The translations under genes were made by a program, and so were the position numbers. A DNA stretch of 64,000 nt from Chimonanthus salicifolius (taxonomy: Eukaryota; Streptophyta; Magnoliopsida; Laurales; Calycanthaceae): positions 23,963,746 to 24,027,745 of the forward strand of contig CM023535.1 of the NCBI GenBank assembly GCA_013350335.1. The letters run 5' to 3'. Positions within the stretch are counted from its first letter, which is position 1; every line of letters begins with the position of its first letter. The notes below the pieces were generated by a model, which made no database searches, had not been told where the DNA came from, and saw only the letters and a program-made list of their open reading frames with translations. Shown in pieces: positions 34,666 to 43,899 of this stretch.

Positions 34666-35382
34666 TTGCCGCAGCAGGCTCCTACATGCTCTCTTTCGTA
34701 TGATCACAAGGCAGTAATCATAAATGGGCAGAGGAGAATCCTCATCTCTTGCTCCATTCACTACCCAAGCAGCACTCCTGAGATGTGGCCGGATCTTATT
34801 CAGAAGGTAAAAGATGGGTGGCTTGGATGTCATCCGGACCTATGTTTCTACTGTTTTGCTGCTCGATGCTATTTTTTTCTTCTCGTCACGATCGGTGAGA
34901 TCTGTGCCAAGAAGAGAGGGGGAGAGTTGAAGAAAGGAGCACAAATATCCCTTCTCCTCCTACTTAGTTGTCTATCGAGCTGCCTTGTTTTGTTGTTTCT
35001 CAAAAATGAGACGGCATATTTTGGACACATGTCCATTTGTTGTGGAATTCATCCACTCATTTTATCTAGAAGACTGATTCATTCCCAGCCCACATTTGTT
35101 GGCCTTTCATGGTTACAGCCTCATTTGCTGGCCTTTCATGGCTTCAGCCCACATTTGCTGGCCTTTTATGGTTACAGCCTCATTTGCTGGCCCTTCATAG
35201 TTACAGCCCCATTTGCTGGCCCTTTATGGCTTCAACCCTCATTTGTTGGCCTTTCATGGCTTCAACCCTCATTTGCTGGCCTTTTATGGCTTCAGCCCTC
35301 ATTTGCTGGCCTTTCATGGCTTCAGCCCACATTTGTTGGCCTTTATGACTACAACTATTGTTCACTGGCCTTTCCGATCTGA
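34666..35382 (+). pseudogene. Chimeric 238-codon frame with a captured beta-galactosidase (GH35) piece
   Basis: Codons 11-51 (about 34696-34818) read [18 protein letters not shown], then [20 protein letters not shown] and KDG. This is the N-terminal start of the plant GH35 catalytic domain, where family members read SGSIHYPRS and KAKDGGLDVI. Two conserved residues differ (Gly to Cys, Arg to Ser). One extra base at about 34816 shifts the frame; the homology continues in the next frame (LDVIRTYV) to about 34843 and stops. The frame then runs through unrelated hydrophobic sequence and, from about codon 140, the 30-bp repeats as a 10-residue repeat ([14 protein letters not shown]). The parent enzyme removes beta-galactose residues from cell-wall polymers. 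This piece lacks the catalytic glutamates and nearly all of the domain, so no activity is expected. Capture by a retroelement is inferred from its position between LTRs. Confidence 0.9.
35086..35360 (+). repeat. 30-bp tandem repeat, about 9 copies
   Basis: Units of the form GGCCTTTCATGGCTTCAGCC followed by CTCATTTGCT lie head to tail at a 30-bp period; degraded copies extend to about 35430. The period is a multiple of three, so the overlapping frame stays open. Confidence 0.92.
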
Positions 35383-35740
35383 TTGATCGATGTAATGGCT
35401 TCAGCCCCTTATTTTTCAGGCCATTCATCGCCAGCATTTATCGCATATTGCGATCATTGTTTGCCGGACAATTGTCTTAGGCCATTGCCGTCGTCCGAGC
35501 CTCTTCTCTATTTCAGGCCATTATTAGTGTTTGTTGCCTGTCATTTTGCAGCCAATCAACGCTGCCACATAAACACATATTTGCACCCAGTCAACGCTGC
35601 CTCTTCAACAAGTTTTGCAGCCAATCAGTGTGCTGCTTCAACAAATCTCCATGGCTAGTTGGTGTGCCACTTTTGCACTTCACCTGGTGTTTCTTCACGT
35701 TCCAAGCTTCGCGTTCATCCACGCTTCAGCTTGCGGGGAG

Positions 35741-35935
35741 TGTTGAAATATATTTAGATTATCCTAATTATAATGTAATTAGGATTCTAGTTTGGGTTTA
35801 CCTCTAATTAAGAGGTGTATTTGATTTATAATTACTTAAGTGTTTGAGTCTGATTATGATAGCCTTAGGGTCGGCTAGAGGCTATATATACATGTAATAG
35901 TTTAGATATTGAATACAATTTTCTCTTTTCTAACA
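35741..35935 (+). repeat. Right LTR of the GH35-carrying element
   Basis: A 195-bp copy preceded by the polypurine tract GCTTGCGGGGAG and followed by TTGTG. Confidence 0.95.
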
Positions 35936-36138
35936 TTGTGGAACTCAAAGGATTGGTCAGCCCGATAAATCCAACACATAGGGTCCTCCATCCCATTGAA
36001 GCTTGGAAAATCAAGCCTCACTAGCTTGAATTTGGCTATGAGAACTATCTCCTTCACGAACTTGGTTGGTTGTGATATGGTCAAGTCTAGCAATCATTGC
36101 TGCAAACATCTTTTCTATGCCTGGCTCTAATACCAATT

Positions 36139-37158
36139 TGTTACGTGTTATAGTAACTGACTGTGTTTTAGGTTGAATAACCAGCAATGTACTATTGTTC
36201 AGAGAAGATTTTTTTTGTGTCCACCTATTTTGTGCAAGGATACAGAAAACAAGTTTAATAGAGAAGGAAAAAAAAAGATTTGCTTCGCCTCTAAGTTAGA
36301 GAAGCTAACAGTAAAACAAAGGATATAATTCTGATATCTATTTCATACAAGAACCATACTTAAGAAACTCTCAACTTGAACATACAAATCTCAACCACCC
36401 ACTTCCTAAAAAGTAGCACATTGTGGAGCATGATAGATCCACTTACTCTTAACTAACTCTCACATACTCACTTCCTAAGAATTAGCAACATTATGGACCT
36501 TGGAAGACCTTACTTACTCTTAACCAAAGTGACAAATACCGTTCTAGGGATATTAACGGCAATTGGTAATAACGGGATATTTTTAAATTCTCGGATTTTA
36601 CCAAGAATTTAACGGGAAAATCTCGCTGAAATTATAATATTTAAAAAATAAAAAAAATAGAATAAATAAAAAAATTAATAAAATAAAAATGGTACAAGGA
36701 ATTTACCGGGAATTTATCGGGATATTATCGCGTTATTAACGTTTATCCCGTTTTTAACGCGATTTTATCGAGAATTTTCAGAAATTTATCGTCGTGGCGA
36801 TAAAAACGTATTTTTAACGCGGTAATGGTATTTTGCCGATAAAAACACAGTAAATTTGAAAATATCGCCGATATTTGTCAGAAGGCTCTTAACTAACTCC
36901 CACATACTAACTACCTTGACTCAGTCAAAATGATACACATAACAGATGGAAAGACCCAAGTCACTGTAGAGTACCACATGCCCAGCCTAACTATAAGGCA
37001 ATTCAGGCCTGGGCACTGTGTTAACTTAAAGGAAACCTTAAGGAGAAAAAAAACAAACTTATTGCCAGAAAAGCGTAGGGAAAGTAAAGACCCCATTCGT
37101 TACACAAACTTATTGCCATAAAAGTCTTTAAGAAAAAACCCTTCAGTGTGGCAAAACA
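36139..37158 (-). repeat. 5' LTR of the decayed gypsy element (right end uncertain)
   Basis: On the minus strand it ends ACACGTAACA next to AATTGGTATTAGAGCC, a one-base variant of the Met primer site, which leads into the gag pseudogene. It contains repeated GTTAGTTAAGAGTAAGT-type units. The outer end is provisionally set at CAAAACA (37158). The hAT element at 36525 is inserted in it. Confidence 0.55.
36525..36885. mobile_element. hAT-type non-autonomous element with perfect 8-bp duplication
   Basis: A 361-bp element flanked by CTCTTAAC (36517-36524 and 36886-36893). Inverted ends CAAAGTGACAAATACCG and CGATATTTGTCAGAAGG share the TGACAAATA core. The interior repeats short words such as ACGGGATATT, TTTACCGGGAATTTATCGGG and TTTATCG, with no coding capacity. 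Confidence 0.85.
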
Positions 37159-38641
37159 ATGTTTGCAAAACTTCTCTCTCCTTTCACTCTCACTGCTCTC
37201 TCTTTCCCTGATCTCTCGCCTCTACTCGCCTACTCTCGACCCATTTTCTGGCAGGTATTGTTATCTCTCTCACTGTCATCTTTTTTTTTTTTTAAATCTC
37301 TTCAAATTTTCTCTGTTTTCTTATTTATTTTGACAAATGGGTTTGTCTCATCCTATCAATCTGGGCCATTTTTATGTTTTTGAATCAAGTCATCAAGAGA
37401 GAAGGATTCTTGCATCTTATTGGGCCATCAGCCTCATCCTCCTGACTTCATCTAATTTGCAGAATTCCTCCTTACATTTTTCTTTTTTTTCTTTTTTTGT
37501 TTTTTTATTATAATTTGCCACCTCTTCAATCCTTAGCATGTTGCTGTAAACATCATTATTTTTAGATAAGAACACCATATCTTCAATACCTAGTTTTCAG
37601 AATCGATATATAATTAAAATTTTAACTAAATCTTACATATAATAATATTTTAAATCTGAAGAAGGCCCATTTAAAAATTTGCCTTAAGCCGGCCCTGGTA
37701 CCACAATGACAACGGTTCCATGGTTCCAATCTGTGTTCACACTGTCTGCATCTCAACCCACCACCTCTTTTTTTATGCCCATTCTTGTCGGTTTTCCATT
37801 GCCATATTCACACGCTGCGTTTGGATGTTCTTCGAACCTCCCTCGTCTCTGCATCATTTCACTGCCCAGAAACTCCATCTGCTACTCAATCACCAGTAAC
37901 ATTACAAGTTATGTTTTCAGTCTTGCTCTCACCATCGGTTTAGATATTTGTCATTGTCAGCACCATCTTCTTATGCTACTGTTGTCATCAGCCGCTATTA
38001 TTATTGCTATTGTGTATCTTTTTGTGGTCCAGTATGGATCGATTGTTTGTTGGATTTGATCATTATGACAATGATTTAGTTACTTTTTAATGCAGATTTA
38101 TCTGCTCATGATATTCGAATTTCATGTGTTCTAGATATGTTTGCATCTATCTTCGATCCTTTGAGTTCATTAAGATTTATCGATCTCATACGCTCTCTAT
38201 TCTTTCATTCATCCCTATTTTACACAAGTGGCACGCTGGTTCAGTTCTTAGCTTCTTCGACACTGATGCAGCAGGTAGGATCGAGTGTGGGTAATTTGGA
38301 TGGGTTTGATTTAATGGGTAAATTATGGGCATTAAAAGGTGTAATGGGCTAAGTAGATGTGATTAATGGAATGATATTTAGTGGAGATGATGAGATTTAA
38401 AAAGAACATATGGGAAAAGGAAACAAGGGTATGGTACGGTCAAGGTTGGTTTAAAAAGGTGAAAGACTTAATGGGGTCAAATGGGGTCTGGGTATCAATG
38501 GGCTAGTTGGGTGATGGGATGTGATCTACTATTGATCTACTTCCACTCTATCACATGACATCATTCAATTGTCGGATCATCATATTGAATAAGCTCAAAT
38601 TCAATTGTGACCCACTTGAGTTTGAGGAAGATATTAAGATA
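37159..38641. other. No gene supported
   Basis: A pyrimidine-rich stretch (37170-37300) with CTGGCAGGTATTG looks like a leader with a splice donor, but no coding exon follows. At 37679-37697 GCCTTAAGCCGGCCCTG resembles a hAT terminus (reverse complement CAGGGCCGGCTTAAGGC), without a partner end. Open frames (37706-38059, 38137-38352) show no known domain. Confidence 0.4.
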
Positions 38642-38995
38642 TGTTAAGATATATTGAGATTCTGATGAGATTATTTATATTGTAATTGATTATGAGAGAT
38701 ATTATGCATATCTCTCAATTAGGAAAGTAATCTTGATTTTATTTAGTGGAATAAATACAACAAAAGTATTCAATAGGTTTATTGTCTCTCTATTGTTTAA
38801 CATGTTAAGATATATTAGTATATGATTGAGATTGTGATTGATTGAGATCAGATTATGATGAGATTGTGAGAGAGATTATGTAGTCTCTCAATTAGAAATA
38901 GAATCATCACATATCATTTTTATTCAATAAAATAATAATATAAATTAATTTCATCACAGTCTCAATCATATCTTAATATATCTGAACATTAACGT
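38642..38995. repeat. Tandem small LTR-like units and foldback
   Basis: A 161-bp unit TGTTAAGATATATTGAGA...ATTGTTTAACA (38642-38802) has TGTTAA/TTAACA tips. Immediately after it, TGTTAAGATATATTAGTATA starts a diverged copy that shares GATGAGATT and TCTCTCAATTAG blocks. The end of this copy (about 38950-38995) is an inverted version of its own start. It may be a pair of small LTRs or a MITE. Confidence 0.4.
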
Positions 38996-39109
38996 TGTTA
39001 AAACAAACCTCCTTCTAACCAAATCATCCCCTTCAAATAAATTAGATCTTACAATAATTTAATTACCAAATTTAAAAGGATATTACTTTCAATGGGTAAT
39101 TTAAATTCT

Positions 39110-39470
39110 CACTCACTTCCTCTGAGAAGAGAGAGATAGAGAGAGAGAGAAAGAGAGTTTTCCTGTGTTGCTACATTGCAACAAGAAGCCATTTTGTTCT
39201 CTCATACTTGGAGTGAAGCAAACCAACTTCATGAGAGAGAGAAGGAGAAACTGATACAGATACAAGTTTGAGAGAAGAGAACAAAAACATTGAGAGTTGA
39301 CAGAGATTTGAGAGATAAGTGACAATAAAAACAAAGATTGAAATAGATACAGAGAGAAAAGAAACAAGGAAAAAGGTATAGATTAAGAGACAGAGAGAAG
39401 ATAAGAGGAGGATGAGAGAGAGAGTGTTTTTATGAAAACAATAGAGATAGAGAGAGAAACATTCACAAAT
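39110..39470. repeat. GAGA-rich low-complexity tract
   Basis: Purine-rich GAGAGA and AGAGAAAGAGAG microsatellite-like sequence, densest at 39120-39160 and 39390-39460. The overlapping minus-strand frame is Leu/Ser-rich by composition only. Confidence 0.8.
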
Positions 39471-40907
39471 AATACCTGCAAATTTCTCAATTTTTTGTTT
39501 TCATAGTTTCAGTATAAAGAGATGGGACTGAGGGAAATCTTACCTTTAAGAGAGTTGAAGGGAACATTAAATTTCCTAGCAATCAAAAAGAGAGAACTTC
39601 CCCACTGTATCTTATAAATGATTGCAAATGAAGTAGCAGTAAAATCACCAATTATCCATGTTTTTATCTAGTCAATTGATGAAATGTTTTTGTATAAAAC
39701 TATTTCACTTTAACTTTCACAAAGTAAAACGGATGAATTATCCCATGGTCAAAGTAGTAAAATTAGGGTTTTCAAATATAAGAGAATAAGTTGAAGAACT
39801 TGATCCCAAGACTTTCTGCAAAAAATGATTTATTTTCTATTGTTAGTTAGATTTATCTTTAAAAAGTTATTAAATAAGATTTTTAATCTTCCCTAAAACA
39901 TTATCAAATAAGATTTTTGAAGAGATTTCTCATTTCTCCCAATGTAATCAAAGTTAAGAGTCTCATGTACAGTTTATTTATATATGTTTGTGTGTTTACG
40001 CATATGAAAATGAAAAAGGAAAATCAATTTATATTTCCCTCTCCACATGAAAGTGATTTTTTAAAATAAATTATTTAGTTGAAAAGATATTTTTTCACAT
40101 GAATCAGTGTATATTTTTTATTGAGAGTCCCATCTTCTAACAAATAAGGGAAAATTAAATGTGAATTTGAAAATCACATTTTTTTTAACTACTTTGCTTT
40201 ATTTTTTTAAAAAATAATCATTTCCATCAAAAATCTTATTTTCAATGAAAAACACAAATATACCCTCAGTATTGATTGTACTCACCAATCAATATTTAAA
40301 CACCAACTAATGCCACATCATTGGCGAGACTTGTAGAAATCTAAGGTGAAGTTAATGATTCCATCATATAATAGTGATTAAATAAGGTGAAACTTCGTAA
40401 TTATGTAGGTATATAATCTTTTGTACCTTTATAATATTCTCTCCTTTAATTATGTAATATTCTTAGAAAAGGATTTTAAAGATTATCCACCAAAAAGGTG
40501 ATTCTCTAAAAATTTTAATAAAAAACTAAATTAGTAAAAAATAAAAAAATCTTTAGAAAGAAAATTAAAAAGAACAACTCATTTGTCCTCTTCACTTTTC
40601 TAAAAAAAATAAAAAATTAAAAAATTAAAGCTATAACTTAATTAATATAATTAACGTAATTATTATTAAATAAAACTGAAATTTAACCAATTTTAACCAA
40701 ATGTACCCAACAAGTACCTCACACTCCACATGATCAATAAATGGAAGAAATCACAATTTTAATTACTATTTATTTAATCATAACCTCCATATCTGTTTGA
40801 TACTATCATTTCTAAACTTGAAGCAGTTTTTCATAGATTTTAAAAATGAATGATTTAAATTAGAACTTTATTTAATTTGCAAATCGTATTCTTCAATATT
40901 AATACCC
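39471..40907. other. AT-rich, nothing recognised
   Basis: No coding or repeat structure could be supported. Confidence 0.5.
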
Positions 40908-41076
40908 ACATGGTGTAGCTCAACTACTTACCTCCTGCTTCAAGAAGCAGGAGGTTGCGGGTTCAAGTCCCCATGGCCTAATCTTAGTGTGTCCTAGGGT
41001 TAGTGGACTCATCCGTGGGCGTTTTATACTGGGCATCTTGTGATTTTTCATATGTAAATTCAAAAAAAAAAAAAAA
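40908..41076 (+). mobile_element. Full-length tRNA-derived SINE
   Basis: A box GTGTAGCTCAAC (about 40914-40925), B box GGGTTCAAGTCC (40959-40970), a tRNA-unrelated body (TTAGTGGACTCATCCGTGGG...TTTTATACTGGGC) and a 15-base A-tail. Between the boxes lies a perfect 11-bp stem CCTCCTGCTTC/GAAGCAGGAGG with only two unpaired bases. Relatives: 25019 (truncated), 55081 and 55541 (minus). It lies about 290 bp from the DUF506 stop codon. Confidence 0.85.
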
Positions 41077-41363
41077 TCTCCATTTAAAGCCTTTTTGCTG
41101 AATGAATTATGATTATAATTTAAAATGAAGCTTCATTTCATATCTACCAAGCTCCAATCACAACATATATTCAATGCCTGCCACTCATCTCATTAGATGC
41201 ATCTGGCAAATTGTAGTCCACGTGGCAATGCAAAATGGGTCCCAAATAGTACGAATTTGTTATAGAATGGGTCCCAGTCTAAGGGAATTTAAAAAAGAAA
41301 TGAGTTTTTTCCCCTTAATTTTTCCCTTCTGTACCTATTGATTTTCCTTCTGATCTCAATATC

Positions 41364-42227
41364 TCATCTCGTAGGAGTAGTTACAGGAAGAAGCCCAGAC
41401 CCGGCGTCGAAACCGACGGACCGGCATTTGACGCTGAAGCGGTTAATACCAGTGGGGATCTGACCCACAGATCGCCTGTGCGGCCCCAGCCATTTCGCCT
41501 GCGTGTACCGGTTCTTCCTCCACGGCGGCAGGTGCAGACCCCGGCTTTTCAGAGACCGCCTCGCGGCGTCCGACACCAGTCGCACGATCTGCTTCAGCTC
41601 CTCAGGCGGGCCGACGTACACACTCGGCAGCGCCATTTGTACCCTCCCGTACTCCTCGGTGGGCCGTGCGATCTCGAACTCCGCCGCCAAATCAACTTCG
41701 ACCACGTACCTCCGCCCGCTGGAACCGACCACATCGATAAACTCGTAGCTCCCTCCGGCGAGTCCACCGGAACTCTCCCACTTCGTCTTGCAGATGCCGG
41801 CATTGTACCCGTCGTCCCTCAGCCACGTCATCAGTGCCCGTCGGAAAGATGACCTGTTAGCCTTCAGACTTGCTAGCCTCTCCGCCGCGTTGGAAACATC
41901 GGAAGAGAGCTTTTGTCGAAAGCGATCATTCACCGACGGATCGAGAACCGATCGGAGCAGGTCTGTTGGATCGTGACAGGGCCCGTTCACTTCAGAATCT
42001 TCTGGACTTTCGAACGTGTGGGGCCCACTAGAGCTATCGTTTTCGCTGTATTCTTCAAGGAAGAAGCCACCGATGAGATTAGAGAAGGCGGAGTCGTCGT
42101 CAGCCTCACGCTCGCTTCCGCTGCTGCTGACGTGTCCGTTTTTCCTGTAATCCTCTCCACAGAGGCATGCCTTTACCCGGTCGTTGAGCGGGTCTGTCAC
42201 CCGCTTGGATCTTACGAAGACCGCCAT
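41364..42227 (-). CDS. DUF506 (PDDEXK-like) family protein
   Basis: A 287-residue single-exon frame and the only intact-looking host gene here. It matches the plant DUF506 family (Pfam PF04720), grouped by remote similarity with PDDEXK nuclease folds; one Arabidopsis member (RXR1) restrains root-hair growth. Signatures: YNAGICKTKW (141-150), SYEFIDVV (160-167), RYVVEVDLAAEFEIARPT (173-190), LPSVYVGP (200-207) and LHLPPWRK (231-238). The EVD triplet and neighbouring acidic residues are where PDDEXK folds keep metal ligands, but nuclease activity is not established for the family. Residues 30-85 are Ser/Asp/Glu-rich and probably disordered. No signal peptide or membrane segment is seen. The ATG lies in a favourable AAAATGGC context and the family similarity runs almost to the C-terminus. 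GC content is much higher than in the flanks. The precise role of this member is unknown. Confidence 0.9.
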   Translation of the reverse strand: MAVFVRSKRVTDPLNDRVKACLCGEDYRKNGHVSSSGSEREADDDSAFSNLIGGFFLEEYSENDSSSGPHTFESPEDSEVNGPCHDPTDLLRSVLDPSVNDRFRQKLSSDVSNAAERLASLKANRSSFRRALMTWLRDDGYNAGICKTKWESSGGLAGGSYEFIDVVGSSGRRYVVEVDLAAEFEIARPTEEYGRVQMALPSVYVGPPEELKQIVRLVSDAARRSLKSRGLHLPPWRKNRYTQAKWLGPHRRSVGQIPTGINRFSVKCRSVGFDAGSGLLPVTTPTR

Positions 42228-42308
42228 TTTCCGGTCACCACCCTCCGACTATCACTATATCTTGCTTCTTCGTTCTTTTCTGGTTTTCTTGGTAAAAGCA
42301 GATGCCCA

Positions 42309-42318
42309 GTTTTATAGT
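42309..42318 (-). promoter_or_regulatory. TATA box of the DUF506 gene
   Basis: On the minus strand CTATAAAACT lies about 84 bp upstream of the start codon, a normal distance for a plant TATA box with a short 5' leader. Confidence 0.6.
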
Positions 42319-43700
42319 CGTTGGGTTAGTATTGGCAAATGATTTCCACAATAAGCTCAGCGAAATAACGCCGTTATGGAAAAAGTTGTGGTGGTCCGCA
42401 GGACTGCTAAAAATGTGATTTCGTTACATTTAAAAAATGGAAAGTTTACTTGAATGGCCGTGTTTCTTCTAACGGAAAAATGGTGAAAAGGTGAATATAG
42501 GATAACGGCATCTACGAGAATATTCATGTGGTTATGGCCATGAGCTTCACGTAATAATTAAATTAATTTATAAACTTTACCATTATTCACAAACCTTTTG
42601 AATTCAAATTCAATTTAACTCTACACTGAAGAATTAACTATTTTAATTAAAAGTTAAAAAATTAAGATAAAAATAGAACTTGTCTCCATTAGCATTATCA
42701 TTATGATCATTCAAACCACTAATTTTATATCTTTAGAGGTATTTCTAATAACATGATAGCAATTTATTAAGGTGCATCCTCCTAAAACTACTCTATTTCA
42801 AGAACTAACTCCTTAAATACGGCTCGGGAATATTAAGAATTTAATTAGTTAGATTTTTTTTTTTAGATTTCTTCAACTGTAAGTCGTAGCACTGATTGAA
42901 ATATATTAAATTAATTGTTGTAGATCATTAATAAGTCACATTTTAATTATGTTTTAGAGCTATCTTTCTCCATTCAACCATCAGTGAGATGTCTAATTTC
43001 CTCTATATTGAAATTTCTAAAGTTTGAAAATCAAAAAATGCTGTACACACTCAAATATAATTTTAAATATACTTTAAGTTTGGAATCTGTCAATATTTTT
43101 GACAATTTTATTTTAACTCAAATATTCAGTTTCTTTTAACTTTTCTTAGACCTATATAAACCCATTTATATGACTCAAATTCTTTTGTGAGATTTTGTTG
43201 ATAATGTCATGGTGAAAACTTCAAAATTGGAAATATCTCTATATTATTATTAGCCAATAATATTTCTAGAATATTATTTATGATATTGTTTGGGCTAGTG
43301 TTGATATATGTAAATGGGTATCCACAATCACTCATTTTCTCCTTTTTAAATAATTTTATTTTTTTTATTTTAATTTATATTTATTTAGATATAGTAGATA
43401 ATTTCATTTCATGGCCAATTTAAAATTTCTGTTGCAGAATACTTTCCTCAAATATAGGAATATAAATGGATATTTGAAATATTTTATTTAAAATAAATGA
43501 GTTTGTGAGTGACTATGTTTATGGGTAGTGTTGCGAAGTAGAGTTAGCATTACCAATTTGTTCTTCCGTTTGAATTTTAAAGTGTGTGGGACATTGGAAC
43601 GTACTTTGGCATATTCCATCTCTTTCAATATTTTCATTCTTCTCTTACAAATTTTTTAGATTATCTTCTTCATAAACCTGCGACCGGATATACCCCCAGC
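42319..43700. other. Upstream flank of DUF506, AT-rich
   Basis: No gene or transposon was recognised. It may contain distal promoter sequence. Confidence 0.45.
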
Positions 43701-43715
43701 ATCCCACTCAAATGC

Positions 43716-43836
43716 CACGTGGAGCATATCCACTGCACCATTCTATATTCCCCTCTCAGTACGGTAAAAAATTGACAGTCTAAATCACCACGTGGCGCCG
43801 GATCAATGGCATGCGTGGCTCACAAGCTCGCACGTG
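43716..43836. promoter_or_regulatory. Cluster of three G-boxes
   Basis: Three CACGTG palindromes at 43716-43721, 43789-43794 and 43831-43836, in contexts GCCACGTGGAG, CACCACGTGGCGCC and GCACGTGAG. The first two match the ACGTGG core of ABRE-type sites bound by bZIP factors. A GGCATGCGTGG (RY-like) lies between the last two and a W-box-like GGTTGACCGAC follows at about 43869. The cluster is about 1.4 kb upstream of the DUF506 TATA box; whether it serves that gene is not known. Confidence 0.55.
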
Positions 43837-43899
43837 AGTTATGCTTGCGGGCATGGACGAGCGTGTGCTGGTTGACCGACCCTTCGGTCTTGAGAGAGC

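Larger units (their letters stand above)
33116..35935 (+). mobile_element. Complete non-autonomous LTR retrotransposon carrying a GH35 fragment
   Basis: A 2820-bp element with 195-bp LTRs (33116-33310, 35741-35935) differing at three positions, flanked by perfect TTGTG duplications (33111-33115, 35936-35940). The primer site TGGTATCAGAGC (33311-33322) directly follows the first LTR, and a GCTTGCGGGGAG polypurine tract directly precedes the second. The 2.43-kb interior has no gag or pol. Instead it has a GC-rich leader packed with AGATCT, a piece of a plant beta-galactosidase gene, and a 30-bp tandem array. The size lies between TRIM and LARD classes, and the primer site and polypurine tract point to a copia-like helper. 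The near-identical LTRs imply a fairly recent insertion. Confidence 0.95.
32653..36110 (-). pseudogene. Ty3/gypsy gag pseudogene split by an LTR element
   Basis: Reads on the minus strand from about 36110. The first part carries KLVRLDFPSFNGMEDPMCWI, with YRADQSFEFHN next, which corresponds to the Retrotrans_gag opening (LDFPRFDG-x-DPLGWIFKAEQYFE). The non-autonomous element at 33116-35935 then interrupts it. Left of the insertion the text resumes as EEEKVPLASINLENDAQLWY and QLLKEESPITSWEELK, and further left as LGCFVSGLKENINAGVQACR, as in gypsy gag. Stops and frame changes between the two left-hand parts show decay before or after the insertion. The TTGTG duplications mark the split exactly. 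No pol motif was found further left. Confidence 0.82.

Noticed and set aside
37679..37697. hAT terminus CAGGGCCGGCTTAAGGC (reverse strand)
   Set aside because: No matching opposite end or 8-bp duplication could be located, so no element was called.
37159..38360. Possible multi-exon host gene
   Set aside because: A leader-like stretch and a donor-like site are seen, but no exon with recognisable coding sequence follows.
40908..40985. Possible tRNA gene
   Set aside because: A and B boxes are present, but the cloverleaf fails and a body plus A-tail follow, so it is a SINE.
41478..42317. Plus-strand frames of 124 and 134 residues
   Set aside because: Antisense shadows of the GC-rich DUF506 gene.
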